Source: Silicimonas sp.
GTDB lineage: Bacteria; Pseudomonadota; Alphaproteobacteria; Rhodobacterales; Rhodobacteraceae
Length of the DNA: 41,309 nucleotides
NCBI GenBank assembly: GCA_025800205.1
Contig: JAOXSD010000071.1
Span: forward strand, 1 to 41,309
Direction of reading: 5' to 3'
Shown: piece after piece, positions 1-8,432 of the stretch
How positions within the stretch are numbered: the stretch's first letter is position 1
Layout: every line of letters begins with the position of its first letter
Program-made: the position numbers and the translations under genes
Notes under the pieces: model-generated
The model's database searches: none
Told to the model about the DNA's origin: nothing
The model's input: only the letters and a program-made list of their open reading frames with translations

Positions 1-7
1 CCGATCT

Positions 8-80
8 CTGTGCTGTGCTGTGCTGTGCTGTGCTGTGCTGTGCTGTGCTGTGCTGTGCTGTGCCGTGCCGTGCCGTGCCG
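8..80. repeat. Pentanucleotide tandem repeat, (TGCTG)10 then (TGCCG)4
   Basis: Ten perfect copies of TGCTG fill 11-60 after a partial copy, and four copies of TGCCG follow at 61-80. The array sits in non-coding DNA about 105 bases beyond the 3' end of the FAD oxidoreductase gene. An open frame across it reads as a Cys/Ala/Val repeat and is not credible as protein. The array touches the left end of the window, so its true length is unknown and it may be shortened or distorted by assembly. Confidence 0.85.
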
Positions 81-186
81 TGCTTGGCGCGGCATCCTGA
101 GACACTCAGCCAGACGCGCCGCTCTATCCTTTTGAAACCGGGCGCGCTTCATTCCGAACACCGGTGCCCGGGTTTCGGATTGCGCT

Positions 187-1212
187 CTAGGCGACCGCTG
201 CTGCGCTGTGAAACTCGGCGGGAATCTCGTCACGCCCCTCAAGCACCAGATCCACCATCACCTCGGCCACTTTCGGCGCCATCCCGAAGCCGATCTTGAA
301 GCCGCCATTGGCCAGAAAATGCCCCGCGCGGCCGGGCCAGGGGCCCAGAAGCGGTGCCCGGCTCCGGGCGCGGGGGCGGACCCCGGCCCAGCGGGTCAGC
401 ACCTCGGCACCGTCCAAGGCAGGCACCAGATCCCGGGCGCGGGCGATCAACTCTTCAAGCTGCCCATCGGTGGTCTCCGGCGCGTCGAAATCGCGTTCGC
501 TGGTCGAGCCCACGGCGAAGGTTCCATCGAGATGGGGGATCAGATGCAGACCTTCCGCATAGATCTGCGGCATTCCGGCGGCGTCATGGGCAAACAGCGC
601 CGCCTGACCCTTCACCCCGTTGCCCATGGGACGGCCCAGATCGCGGCTCAGGTTTTCCAGCCCCTGCCAGCCGGTGGCCCAGAGCGTGGGCGTGGTGTCG
701 GGGGCCGCATCGGTGATCGTTCCGCCCAGCACCTCGATGGCGCGGGTCAGGCTCGCGCAGGCGCGCCTCGGATTGAGGATCGCCGACAGCGTGTCATGGA
801 GATAAAACCCGGTGGGCGAAGGCGGGGCGTCCGCGGTTTCGATCACCTCCCAGATGTAGTCCTTGCCCCAGCGGAGACGGGCGGCGTCCTGACGCGCGCG
901 GGCCAGATCCACCTCGCGGTCGGTCTTGAGCGGCATCAGTCGGCCGACCGCGCCATAGCCGGTGTCCAGCCCGGACACCGCTTCCACCGAGGCCCAGAAC
1001 CCCCTGGCACTTATGAGACTTTCCAGCTGAAACTGCTTCTTGTCATTCCAGGGATCGGGGGTGTGCGGTTGCAGTGCACCCACCAGACCGCCCGAAGAAC
1101 CGGCACCCGGACCATGGGGGTCGACCACGGTGACCCGGGCGCCCCGGCCAAGGGCGGTGAAGGCGATGCTCAGCCCGAAAATGCCCGCGCCGCGAATTGT
1201 CAGATCGGCCAT
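187..1212 (-). CDS. FAD-dependent oxidoreductase of the DAO family (MnmC2-like)
   Basis: A 341-residue soluble flavoprotein. A Rossmann dinucleotide-binding motif lies at the N-terminus (G8-A-G-I-F-G13) and is followed by an acidic residue at the end of the second strand (VTVVD, about residue 31), as in D-amino-acid-oxidase-fold enzymes. Near the C-terminus a GG-F-K-I-G-FG stretch fits the second FAD contact of the family. ATG at 1212 was chosen over an in-frame TTG two codons upstream. The gene is divergent from mnmD, with about 60 bases between the starts. In E. coli the same two activities are fused in MnmC, whose FAD domain removes the carboxymethyl group from cmnm5(s2)U34 of tRNA. That role is likely here from position, but a different amine substrate cannot be excluded. 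Confidence 0.75.
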   Translation of the reverse strand: MADLTIRGAGIFGLSIAFTALGRGARVTVVDPHGPGAGSSGGLVGALQPHTPDPWNDKKQFQLESLISARGFWASVEAVSGLDTGYGAVGRLMPLKTDREVDLARARQDAARLRWGKDYIWEVIETADAPPSPTGFYLHDTLSAILNPRRACASLTRAIEVLGGTITDAAPDTTPTLWATGWQGLENLSRDLGRPMGNGVKGQAALFAHDAAGMPQIYAEGLHLIPHLDGTFAVGSTSERDFDAPETTDGQLEELIARARDLVPALDGAEVLTRWAGVRPRARSRAPLLGPWPGRAGHFLANGGFKIGFGMAPKVAEVMVDLVLEGRDEIPAEFHSAAAVA

Positions 1213-1275
1213 TGCCAAGCCCGGTGCCCCTTGTCACTCTCTGCCTCTGGAACGGCGAGTGTAAGGCAGGGCGCG

Positions 1276-1941
1276 GTGGAGAACCAGCAGGCGAAACTGG
1301 AATGGCGGGGCGATGTGCCCGTGGCGCAGGCCTTTGACGATCCGTATTTCTCGCTGGAGAATGGCCTGGCTGAAACCCGCCACGTGTTTCTTGACGGCAA
1401 TGACCTGCCGGCCCGCTTTGCGCCGGGGTTCCGGATTGCCGAACTGGGGTTTGGAACCGGGCTCAACGCGCTGGCGGCCTGGGCGCTCTGGCGCGAGACG
1501 GGCCGGGCTGGGGCGCTGCATTTCACCTCTTTCGAAGCCTTTCCCATGGCGCCCGCGGCCATGGGGCGGGCGCTGTCGATCTATCCCGAACTGGCGGATC
1601 TGGCCGATCCCATGGTGGCGGCATTCGCATCGGGCGCGCGCCGTTTCGAGGGCGACGGGCTGGTGCTGGAGGTGATCGTGGGGGATGCGCGGGTGACCGT
1701 GCCTGCGTGGAGTGGCGCGGCGGATGCCTGGTTTCTCGACGGGTTTTCACCTGCGAAGAACCCCGAATTGTGGGAACCCGAGCTGCTGGACGCGGTCGGC
1801 GCCCATACCGCGCAGGGCGGCACGGCGGCGACCTATTCCGCGGCCGGCGCCGTGCGGCGCGCGCTCACGGCGGCAGGGTTCGAGGTCGAGCGGCGCCCGG
1901 GCTTCGGGCGCAAGCGGCATATGGTGGTGGCCCGGCGATGA
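1276..1941 (+). CDS. mnmD: tRNA (5-methylaminomethyl-2-thiouridine) methyltransferase MnmD
   Basis: A 221-residue SAM-dependent methyltransferase matching the N-terminal domain of MnmC, which makes mnm5(s2)U34 in the tRNA wobble position. The N-terminus has the family opening (LEWRGDVP and DDPYFSLENGLAETRHVFL), then motif I ELGFGTGLNAL at residues 56-66 and a WFLDGFSPAKNPELW segment near 160-175 typical of MnmD. The open frame runs far upstream, but homology to the family begins only here. GTG at 1276 with a purine-rich stretch (AAGGCAGGG) just upstream is therefore the best start. The stop overlaps the next gene's ATG (ATGA). The matching oxidoreductase domain is a separate divergent gene. 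Confidence 0.88.
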   Translation: MENQQAKLEWRGDVPVAQAFDDPYFSLENGLAETRHVFLDGNDLPARFAPGFRIAELGFGTGLNALAAWALWRETGRAGALHFTSFEAFPMAPAAMGRALSIYPELADLADPMVAAFASGARRFEGDGLVLEVIVGDARVTVPAWSGAADAWFLDGFSPAKNPELWEPELLDAVGAHTAQGGTAATYSAAGAVRRALTAAGFEVERRPGFGRKRHMVVARR

Positions 1942-2816
1942 GCGCGCCGTCGAACCGGCTGGGCATCGCGCTGATGATCGCCACCACTTTCGTCTTTGCC
2001 GCCCAGGACGGGATCTCGCGCCATCTGGCCGCCGAATACAACACTTTCATGGTGGTGATGATCCGCTATTGGTTTTTCGCTGGTTTCGCGATCTGGCTGG
2101 CCAGGCGCAGCCCGGGCGGGCTGGCCTCCGTGCGCACGGAACAGCCGGGGCTGCAGATCGGGCGCGGGCTGCTTCTGGCGGCGGAGATTTGCGTGGCGGT
2201 CTATGGGTTCACCCTTCTGGGGCTGGTGAAAAGCCATGCGGTCTTTGCCTGTTATCCGCTGCTGGTGACCGCGCTTGCGGGTCCGATGCTGGGCGAAAAG
2301 GCGGGCTGGCGGCGCTGGCTGGCGATCTTCGTGGGCTTTCTCGGCATGGTGCTGATTCTGCGCCCGGGCATGGGGGTCTTTCAGCCGGTGGCCTTCATCC
2401 CCTTCGTCTCGGCCCTGATGTTTGCGCTCTATTCGATCCTGACCCGCTATGCGGCGCGGCGCGACAGCACCACCACCTCGTTCTTCTGGACCGGGATCGC
2501 GGGGGCGGTGGCGATGACCGCGATCGGTCTGCCGCAATGGGAGGGGATGAGCGGGGCGGATGGGCTCTGGATGCTGGCGCTTTGCATCACCGGGGTGCTG
2601 GGGCACTGGCTCTTGATCAAATGCTACGAACTGGCCGAAGCCAGCGCAGTGCAGCCCTTTGCCTTCTTCCATCTCGTTTTCGCAGTGCTGATCGGCATGG
2701 TGGTCTTTGGCGAGGCGCTCGACACCCATGTGGCACTTGGCGCGGCGTTGATCGTGGGAGCGGGGCTCTTTGCGCTCTGGCGGGCGCAAGTGCGCGCCCG
2801 CCGCGGCGCCCACTGA
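1938..2816 (+). CDS. EamA/DMT-family transporter
   Basis: A 292-residue inner-membrane protein made almost entirely of hydrophobic helices, about ten, in two repeats, as in the drug/metabolite transporter superfamily. The first helix region (GIALMIATTFVFAAQDGISRH) and the internal repeat beginning near FIPFVSALMFALYSILTRYAARR match EamA proteins of alphaproteobacteria. The substrate is not predictable; relatives export amino acids, nucleosides or other metabolites. The start ATG at 1938 overlaps the mnmD stop (ATGA), so translation of the two is probably coupled, although a functional link to tRNA modification is not evident. Confidence is high for the family and low for the substrate. Confidence 0.88.
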   Translation: MSAPSNRLGIALMIATTFVFAAQDGISRHLAAEYNTFMVVMIRYWFFAGFAIWLARRSPGGLASVRTEQPGLQIGRGLLLAAEICVAVYGFTLLGLVKSHAVFACYPLLVTALAGPMLGEKAGWRRWLAIFVGFLGMVLILRPGMGVFQPVAFIPFVSALMFALYSILTRYAARRDSTTTSFFWTGIAGAVAMTAIGLPQWEGMSGADGLWMLALCITGVLGHWLLIKCYELAEASAVQPFAFFHLVFAVLIGMVVFGEALDTHVALGAALIVGAGLFALWRAQVRARRGAH

Positions 2817-2899
2817 TTTCAGGAGATTGCCGCGCCGGGATGTTAACGGTAAACTTGACCCATGGGGTCGATAAATAGCACTGCGCTAGGGGTCGATGA

Positions 2900-3964
2900 A
2901 TGAACGGAATTGGGCGGGCGATGGCCCTCTGTGTTTGGCTTGTCATCGGTGCGACAAGCGGTTTTGCACAGGATCTGCGTGTGGTGACGGTGACACGAAC
3001 ACCATTCAGTCAGGTCGACAACGGGGTCGAGACCGGATTCTCGCTCGAGCTTTGGGCGGCAATTGCCGAAAGCCTTGGGCGCGGGTATTCGATCGAACGG
3101 GTCGCGGAGTTTTCCGAAATGCTGGATGCGGTGGCCGAAGGGCGCGCCGATGTGGCGGCGGCCAATATCTCGATCACCGCCGAGCGTGAGGAGCGGCTTG
3201 ATTTCTCACAGCCGATCTTTTCCAGCGGGTTGCGGGTGATGGTGCCGGCCGGGCAGGGCCCGGTCTCGGTCTTTACCGTGCTCTGGTCCACCGAACTGGC
3301 ACTGGCCGCCCTGGTGGCCTTCGGGCTTTTGCTGGGCGGCGGCATGCTGATGTGGGTCTTCGAACGCAACGCGCAGGAGTATTTCCGGGGCGAGGCGCGC
3401 GAGAAGCTCTTTCCCTCCTTCTGGTGGGCGCTGAACCTTGTGGTCAATGGCGGCTTCGAGGAACGGGTGCCGCGTACCCCGATGGGACGGATTTTCGCAA
3501 CGATTCTGGTGATTTCCTCGCTCTTCGTCGTGTCGATCTTTGTCGCCCAGATCACCGCAGCCATGACCGTGAACGCGATCCAGGCCTCGGTCCATTCGGT
3601 CAATGATCTTTACGACAAGAAGGTCGGCACCACCATCGGCTCGACCGCTTCGGCCTATATGAGCCAACGCGAACTGGCCCATGTGACCTATGACGATCTG
3701 GACAGCCTGCTGACCTCCTTCGAGGCCGGGGAACTGGATGCGGTGATCTTTGATGCGCCGATCCTCGCCTATTACGTGGCCACCACCGGGGCGGGCAAGG
3801 GCATGCTGGTGGGGTCGGTCTTCATGCGGGAGAATTACGGGCTTGCGCTGCAGACCGGCAGCGACCTGCGGGAGGACATCAACCGCGCGCTGCTCAGGCT
3901 GAATGAAGACGGCACCTACCGGGCGTTGATGCAGCGGTGGTTCGGGGCTCAGGAGGGGGGCTGA
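2900..3964 (+). CDS. GluR0-like ligand-gated ion channel with a periplasmic amino-acid-binding domain
   Basis: 354 residues. A signal peptide (about 1-23) is followed by the first lobe of a family 3 solute-binding domain (25-125; the SITAEREERLDFSQP segment at 91-105 carries the ligand-binding Arg region). Next come a transmembrane helix (about 131-153), a re-entrant pore-loop-like segment (170-190), a second transmembrane helix (197-219) and the second lobe of the binding domain (226-350; VIFDAP with the ligand-contacting Asp near 285). This is the S1-TM-P-TM-S2 order of prokaryotic glutamate-receptor channels such as GluR0. The stretch aligned with the potassium filter TVGYGD reads NGGFEE (183-188), so potassium selectivity is doubtful. 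AGGGG lies just upstream of the start. The gene stands alone. It could also be a receptor that no longer conducts. Confidence 0.75.
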   Translation: MNGIGRAMALCVWLVIGATSGFAQDLRVVTVTRTPFSQVDNGVETGFSLELWAAIAESLGRGYSIERVAEFSEMLDAVAEGRADVAAANISITAEREERLDFSQPIFSSGLRVMVPAGQGPVSVFTVLWSTELALAALVAFGLLLGGGMLMWVFERNAQEYFRGEAREKLFPSFWWALNLVVNGGFEERVPRTPMGRIFATILVISSLFVVSIFVAQITAAMTVNAIQASVHSVNDLYDKKVGTTIGSTASAYMSQRELAHVTYDDLDSLLTSFEAGELDAVIFDAPILAYYVATTGAGKGMLVGSVFMRENYGLALQTGSDLREDINRALLRLNEDGTYRALMQRWFGAQEGG

Positions 3965-3997
3965 GGGGGCTTCGGACTTGTCACGCGGGGTGGCGCG

Positions 3998-4402
3998 TCA
4001 ACCGTCCCGGCCCGGCTCGTCCGGATTGCAGGAAAAGAGCGCGATCTTGTTGCCCTGGGGATCGCGGAGATAGCCGACGTAGAACTGCGGACCATAGGCG
4101 GCGCGAAACCCCGGGGCGCCGTCATCTGTTCCGCCTGCGGCCAGTGCGGCGGCGTGAAGTGTGCGGACCTGATCCTGGCTCTGTGCCTCGAAGGCGACCA
4201 TCTGACCATTGCCCGCGGTGGCCGGGGCGCCGTCAAAGGGCGTTTTCACGTAGAAATCCGGCCCCGCAATGGCGCCGGGCGGGATGTAGCTCAGATCGCC
4301 GTGATAATGCTCCAGCCGGTAGCCGAGGGCGGGCAGAAAGGAGGAATAGAACCGTTCCGCCCGCGCCATGTCATCGGCGCCCACGGTGACATAGGCGATC
4401 AT
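3998..4402 (-). CDS. VOC-family (glyoxalase/bleomycin-resistance fold) protein
   Basis: 134 residues with the beta-alpha-beta-beta-beta pattern of vicinal oxygen chelate proteins. It opens MIAYVTVGADDMARAERFY, a typical first strand plus helix, and ends with YVGYLRDPQGNKIALF, the usual last strand where the metal-binding acid sits in catalytic members. Proteins of this size in Rhodobacteraceae are generally annotated only as VOC family, and no substrate can be named. It lies convergent to the channel gene (34 bases between the ends) and downstream of, and on the same strand as, mlaC. Confidence 0.8.
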   Translation of the reverse strand: MIAYVTVGADDMARAERFYSSFLPALGYRLEHYHGDLSYIPPGAIAGPDFYVKTPFDGAPATAGNGQMVAFEAQSQDQVRTLHAAALAAGGTDDGAPGFRAAYGPQFYVGYLRDPQGNKIALFSCNPDEPGRDG

Positions 4403-4423
4403 CGATGGTGGCCCGGCATCCGG

Positions 4424-5035
4424 TCAGCCCCGGCGTTTCAGATCCTCGACCAGCCGGTCGATATTGCCGCCCGCCCGGTCGAGCATGGCGCCGACTTCGG
4501 AGCGTTCCGCCTTCAACAGGCTGATGCCCTCGATCAGGAGATCGAAGAACTTGTCGCGGCCCGAACGGTCGGAGACCATGAAAGCCACGTTGAACGGCGC
4601 CTGGCCGCGCAGCTTGGCGGTGGCGCGCACCTCCTGGAAGCGTTTGACCTTGCGGGCGCCGGTCACCTTGATCTCGGAGCCTTTGAAATCGCGGAACCGC
4701 TTGCCGTATTTGCGCGCCAGATAGCTGGTGAAGGCGCCGGTGAAGGCCCGCATCTGCGCCTTGGAGGCGGAGCGGGCGGGCGGTCCGAGCACCGAACGCG
4801 CAATGGTGGGCACATCGGCGTAACGCTTGAAGATCGTTTCGAAATCCCGATAGAGCGCCGATCCGGTCTTGCCGGAATTGATCGCCTTGTTGATGTCGCC
4901 CACGGCGCTGTCGATCAAACGGCGGGCTTCGGCCTCATTGAGCGCAAAAGCGGGGGCTGCGCCCGCCACCAGCGTAGCGGCAAGCCCGGTTTGCAGCAGG
5001 CGGCGGCGGGTCGGTTCAGAAATCAAGCTCATCAT
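4424..5035 (-). CDS. mlaC: MlaC-like periplasmic phospholipid-binding protein (Ttg2D family)
   Basis: 203 residues with a twin-Arg-like, Ala-rich signal (TRRRLLQTGLAATL, cleavage after AFA near residue 30). The mature part matches the MlaC/Ttg2 family: ALYRDFETIFKRYADVPTIARSVLG, then RAFTGAFTSYLARKYGKRF, and KVKRFQEVRA in the beta-sheet half. MlaC shuttles phospholipids between the outer-membrane MlaA complex and the inner-membrane MlaFEDB ABC transporter. Two adjacent ATGs (5035 and 5032) follow GAAGG at 5-8 bases, and either may be used. The open frame extends upstream inside mlaA but lacks a credible start there. The gene overlaps the 3' end of mlaA by about 20 bases, so the two are coupled. 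The ABC part is not in this window. Confidence 0.85.
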   Translation of the reverse strand: MMSLISEPTRRRLLQTGLAATLVAGAAPAFALNEAEARRLIDSAVGDINKAINSGKTGSALYRDFETIFKRYADVPTIARSVLGPPARSASKAQMRAFTGAFTSYLARKYGKRFRDFKGSEIKVTGARKVKRFQEVRATAKLRGQAPFNVAFMVSDRSGRDKFFDLLIEGISLLKAERSEVGAMLDRAGGNIDRLVEDLKRRG

Positions 5036-5783
5036 AGAGACCTTCATAAACCTCTTCATAGAGGTTCTCATAGGGATCAAAAGCGTTCTCGGCGGAGGCT
5101 TGCCCGCTGAGCTGGAAACGCCGGTTCTCGGTATAGAAAAGCCGCAGCTGGGCGTAGCTGTCGGCGCTGTCGTAGAGAATGCCATCCACATTCTCGCCAA
5201 GTTCATAGCGCGAGTTCAGCACCGAGGGGAAAGAGGTGGCCGCGGCCAATTCGGGGCCGTCTTCGGCCACCACCGACAGCGGGTTGGTGGCGATGTCCAC
5301 GATCCGGCCGATGGCGTCGCGTTCGTTGGAGGGGCCAAAGAGCGGCAGTTCCAGATAGGCGCCTTCGCCCGCGCCCCAGACCGCCAGGGTGTCGCCGAAG
5401 CCGCTGCCGCGTTTTTCCAGGCCGAAATCGCCCGCCGCCGGGTCGAAGAGCCCGAAGAGCCCCACCGTGGTATTGACCGCAAAGCGGATGAACGTGTGCC
5501 CGGCATCGTCGATGTCGCCCTGGGCGAGGTGGTTCACGAAGGACCGCGGCTCATTGAGATGGGCGGCCACATTGGAAAGGCTGCGGCGCACCGGTTCGGG
5601 CGTCACCGCCCCATAGGCGCGGCTGGCGGGGCGGAAGAAGGCCCGGTCGGCGCTCTTGTTCAGCGCATGGGACTTGCGGTTCAGGTTTTCCAGCGGGTCG
5701 GCGATGCTGCCGTCCTGCGGCGTCGGCGAACAGGCGGTCAGAATCAGCAGAAATGCGGGCAGGAGAGCAAGGGATTTCAACAT
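5016..5783 (-). CDS. mlaA: MlaA/VacJ outer-membrane lipoprotein
   Basis: 255 residues. A lipoprotein signal peptide (MLKSLALLPAFLLILTAC) ends in the lipobox LTAC, with the lipidated Cys at about residue 18. The mature part is typical VacJ/MlaA: DPLENLNRKSHALN, then PEPVRRSLSN, FVNHLAQGD, RFAVNTTVGLFGLFDPA and GFGDTLAVWGAGEGAYLELPLFGP. MlaA removes mislocalised phospholipids from the outer leaflet of the outer membrane and hands them to MlaC. ATG at 5783 was chosen because the lipoprotein signal starts there; the longer upstream frame has no signal. The C-terminal tail is very acidic and Tyr-rich (YENLYEEVYEGLYDELDF). The gene is divergent from ridA across about 200 bases. Confidence 0.92.
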   Translation of the reverse strand: MLKSLALLPAFLLILTACSPTPQDGSIADPLENLNRKSHALNKSADRAFFRPASRAYGAVTPEPVRRSLSNVAAHLNEPRSFVNHLAQGDIDDAGHTFIRFAVNTTVGLFGLFDPAAGDFGLEKRGSGFGDTLAVWGAGEGAYLELPLFGPSNERDAIGRIVDIATNPLSVVAEDGPELAAATSFPSVLNSRYELGENVDGILYDSADSYAQLRLFYTENRRFQLSGQASAENAFDPYENLYEEVYEGLYDELDF

Positions 5784-5982
5784 CTTGGGGGCGCAGGTCA
5801 CAGAATGTCCAGTGGCAGCTAGGAACCATGAGTTCGCAACAGATAGGCGTTTTGGCGGTAAGTGAACAGGGCGGAGCGGCGTTTCGGCAAAATCGGCAAG
5901 AAATTGTTGCGCCCGGGTGCCGTGACGTGAATATGTCGCCCAGATTGTTTGCTTGCTGTCAAAAACAGGGGACTTGAGGGAT

Positions 5983-6450
5983 ATGACCACGCCGATTGCC
6001 GAAAAACTTGCTGAAATGGGGCTCAGCCTGCCCGATGCGCCCGCACCTGCGGCGAACTACGTGCCCTATGTGCAGGTCGGCAATTTGCTCTTTGTTTCCG
6101 GGCAGATATCCATGGATGCGGCGGGCGAGCGGATCACCGGGAAGCTGGGCGCGGAGCTGGACGTGGCCGCCGGGGCGGCGGCGGCCGAACGCTGCGGCCT
6201 GTCGCTTCTGGCTCAAGTGAATGCGGCCTGCGGCGGCGATCTGTCCAAGCTCAAGCGGGTGGTCAAGCTCACCGGTTTCGTCAATTCGACGCCGGATTTC
6301 ACCGATCAACCTAAAGTGATCAACGGCTGTTCCGACTTTCTGGTGGCCGTTCTCGGCGAGGCCGGGCGCCATTCGCGCTCGGCCGTCAGCGCAGGCGCGC
6401 TGCCGCTGAACGTGGCGGTCGAGATCGAAGGCATCTTCGAACTGTCATGA
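5983..6450 (+). CDS. RidA/YjgF family enamine/imine deaminase
   Basis: 155 residues, the longer RidA subfamily with an N-terminal helix (MTTPIAEKLAEMGLSLPDAP) before the core. Core motifs are visible: VGNLLFVSGQISMD, then LLAQVNAACGGDLSKLKRVVKLTGFVNS and RSAVSAGALPLNVAVEIEGIFEL, which includes the conserved Arg and the closing acidic strand. RidA proteins hydrolyse reactive enamine/imine intermediates released by PLP enzymes and act in the cytoplasm. ATG at 5983 was preferred because GAGGG lies just upstream and the family begins here. It overlaps the next gene by ATGA. Confidence 0.9.
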   Translation: MTTPIAEKLAEMGLSLPDAPAPAANYVPYVQVGNLLFVSGQISMDAAGERITGKLGAELDVAAGAAAAERCGLSLLAQVNAACGGDLSKLKRVVKLTGFVNSTPDFTDQPKVINGCSDFLVAVLGEAGRHSRSAVSAGALPLNVAVEIEGIFELS

Positions 6451-7214
6451 TCCCGCGTTTGCCGGAGGTCTTTCTGACCCGCCCGCTGGCCCATCGCGGG
6501 CTCCATGACATTGATGACGGGCGCCCGGAAAATTCCCGGGCGGCCATTCGCGCGGCCATTGCGGCCGGATACGGGATCGAAATCGACGTGCAACTGACCG
6601 CCGATGACAGGGCGGTGGTGTTTCATGATTACGAGCTTGCGCGGCTGACCGGCGCGCAGGGGCGGCTGCGCGACAGGACCCAGGCCGATCTTGCCACGAT
6701 CCCGCTCACCGGCGGGACCGAGGGCATTCCGTCCCTGGCGGAGGTGCTGGATCTGGTGGCGGGGCAGGTGCCCTTGCTGGTGGAGATCAAGGATCAGGAC
6801 GGGGCTATGGGCGCCGATGTGGGCGTGCTGGAGGCCGCGGTGGCCGAGGCGCTTTCGGCCTATGACGGCCCGGTGGCGGTGATGTCCTTCAATCCCCATG
6901 CGGTCTCGGCCATGCAGACCCTGGCGCCCGATTTGCCGCGCGGGCTGGTGACCTGCAATTTCGAGGGCGAGCCGACCGGCGACAACCCGGCCTATGTCAC
7001 GGCCCTGACGGAGATTTCCGATTTCGCCCGGGTGGGGGCCGCCTTCATCAGCCATGATCACCGGGATCTGACCCGGGCGCGGGTGGCGCAGTTGAAGGCC
7101 GAAGGCGCGCGCATTCTAACCTGGACGATCCGGTCGCCCGAAGAGGAGACGGCGGCGCGGTCCATGGCCGAGAATGTGACCTTCGAAGGCTATTTGCCGC
7201 CGGTCCCGGCTTGA
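6447..7214 (+). CDS. Glycerophosphodiester phosphodiesterase (UgpQ-like)
   Basis: 255 residues, cytoplasmic (no signal peptide). It has the GDPD TIM-barrel signatures: LAHRG with the catalytic His near residue 16, PENS, EIDVQLT for metal binding, VVFHDYEL with the second catalytic His, and LLVEIK with the metal-binding Glu. It hydrolyses glycerophosphodiesters to glycerol-3-phosphate and an alcohol. The start codon overlaps the ridA stop (ATGA), and the FemAB-like gene follows 33 bases later, so the three probably share a transcript. There is no ABC transporter for glycerophosphodiesters beside it, which points to recycling of internal phospholipid products. Confidence 0.9.
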   Translation: MIPRLPEVFLTRPLAHRGLHDIDDGRPENSRAAIRAAIAAGYGIEIDVQLTADDRAVVFHDYELARLTGAQGRLRDRTQADLATIPLTGGTEGIPSLAEVLDLVAGQVPLLVEIKDQDGAMGADVGVLEAAVAEALSAYDGPVAVMSFNPHAVSAMQTLAPDLPRGLVTCNFEGEPTGDNPAYVTALTEISDFARVGAAFISHDHRDLTRARVAQLKAEGARILTWTIRSPEEETAARSMAENVTFEGYLPPVPA

Positions 7215-7247
7215 TCCCCGGCGCGATTGCGACAGGTTAGAGGGGCC

Positions 7248-8432
7248 ATGACCGACCCCCAGCTGGAGATCACCGCTCTGTCGAGCCTGAGTGCCATTGC
7301 CCCCGAGGAATGGGATGCCTGCGCCTGTCCCGAAGCGGCAGGGGGCGGGCGCGCGCTTGATCCTTTCACCACCCACAGGTTTCTGCTGGCGCTGGAGGAA
7401 AGCGGCTCGGTGGGCGCGGGCACCGGCTGGGCGCCGCGCCATCTGGTGGTGCGCGATGAGGGGCAGGTGATTGCCGTCGCACCGCTTTACGCCAAGGGGC
7501 ACAGCCAGGGCGAATATATCTTTGATCACAACTGGGCCCATGCCTGGGAGCGGGCCGGCGGGCGCTATTATCCCAAGCTGCAGATGGCGGTGCCCTTCAC
7601 CCCGGTGACCGGGCGCCGGTTTCTGTGCCGTCCCGGCCATGAGGCGGAAGGGTTCGAGGCGCTGATCCAGGGCGCGCTGCATATCGCGAGCGAGAACAGC
7701 CTGTCGTCGTTCCACGCCACCTTCTGCACCGAGGCGGAGGCGCGGCGCGGGGCGGAGATCGGGCTTTTGCACCGGATCACCCAGCAATATCACTGGGCCA
7801 ATGACGGCTACGGGGATTTCGACGGCTTCCTTGCGGCGCTTTCGTCGCGCAAACGCAAGACGATCCGGCGCGAGCGGCGCATTGCCCAGGGCTTTGGCGG
7901 CGAGATCGTGGCGCTCACCGGCGACGGGATCCGGGCCGAGCATTGGGAGGCCTTCTGGCATTTCTATCAGGACACCGGTGCGCGCAAATGGGGCACGCCC
8001 TATCTGACCCGGGCGTTTTTCGATCTGGCCCATGAGAGGCTGGCAGACGATATCCTGCTGGTGCTGGCGCTGCGCGACGGCCAGCCGGTGGCGGGGGCGC
8101 TGAATTTCATCGGGCGCGAGACGCTTTATGGCCGCTATTGGGGCGCGGTGGAGCATCACGACTGCCTGCATTTCGAGCTGTGTTACTATCAGGCGATCGA
8201 GGCGGCGATTGCGCGCGGATTGCGGGCGGTGGAGGCGGGCGCCCAGGGCGATCACAAGCTGGCGCGCGGCTATCTGCCGGTGGAGACCCATTCGCTGCAC
8301 TGGCTGGCGGACAACGGGTTCCGGGGTGCGGTGGCCGAATATCTGGAGGCGGAACGCGCGGCGGTGGGCGAAGACATCGAGGTGCTGACGGGCTATGGTC
8401 CGTTCCGCAAGGTGACGGAGGAGCCGGAATGA
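7248..8432 (+). CDS. FemAB-like GNAT-family protein (PF04339 type)
   Basis: 394 residues. The whole length resembles the proteobacterial FemAB-related family once called peptidoglycan biosynthesis-like or DUF482: [19 protein letters not shown], then [49 protein letters not shown] and [21 protein letters not shown] near the C-terminus. These carry a double GNAT fold. Enzymatic activity has not, to my knowledge, been firmly assigned for the family, and amino-acyl or acyl transfer is a guess from the fold. ATG at 7248 has GAGGGG directly upstream and was preferred over an ATG seven codons earlier. Its stop overlaps the next gene's start. Confidence 0.82.
   Translation: MTDPQLEITALSSLSAIAPEEWDACACPEAAGGGRALDPFTTHRFLLALEESGSVGAGTGWAPRHLVVRDEGQVIAVAPLYAKGHSQGEYIFDHNWAHAWERAGGRYYPKLQMAVPFTPVTGRRFLCRPGHEAEGFEALIQGALHIASENSLSSFHATFCTEAEARRGAEIGLLHRITQQYHWANDGYGDFDGFLAALSSRKRKTIRRERRIAQGFGGEIVALTGDGIRAEHWEAFWHFYQDTGARKWGTPYLTRAFFDLAHERLADDILLVLALRDGQPVAGALNFIGRETLYGRYWGAVEHHDCLHFELCYYQAIEAAIARGLRAVEAGAQGDHKLARGYLPVETHSLHWLADNGFRGAVAEYLEAERAAVGEDIEVLTGYGPFRKVTEEPE

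Noticed and set aside
15-299. Open frame reading as a Cys-Ala-Val repeat protein at the left edge
   Set aside because: It is the translation of the pentanucleotide array plus GC-rich antisense sequence of the oxidoreductase gene; no ribosome site and no protein-like content.
208-1275. Long N-terminal extension of the mnmD frame
   Set aside because: It runs antisense through the whole oxidoreductase gene; homology to MnmD begins only at 1276.
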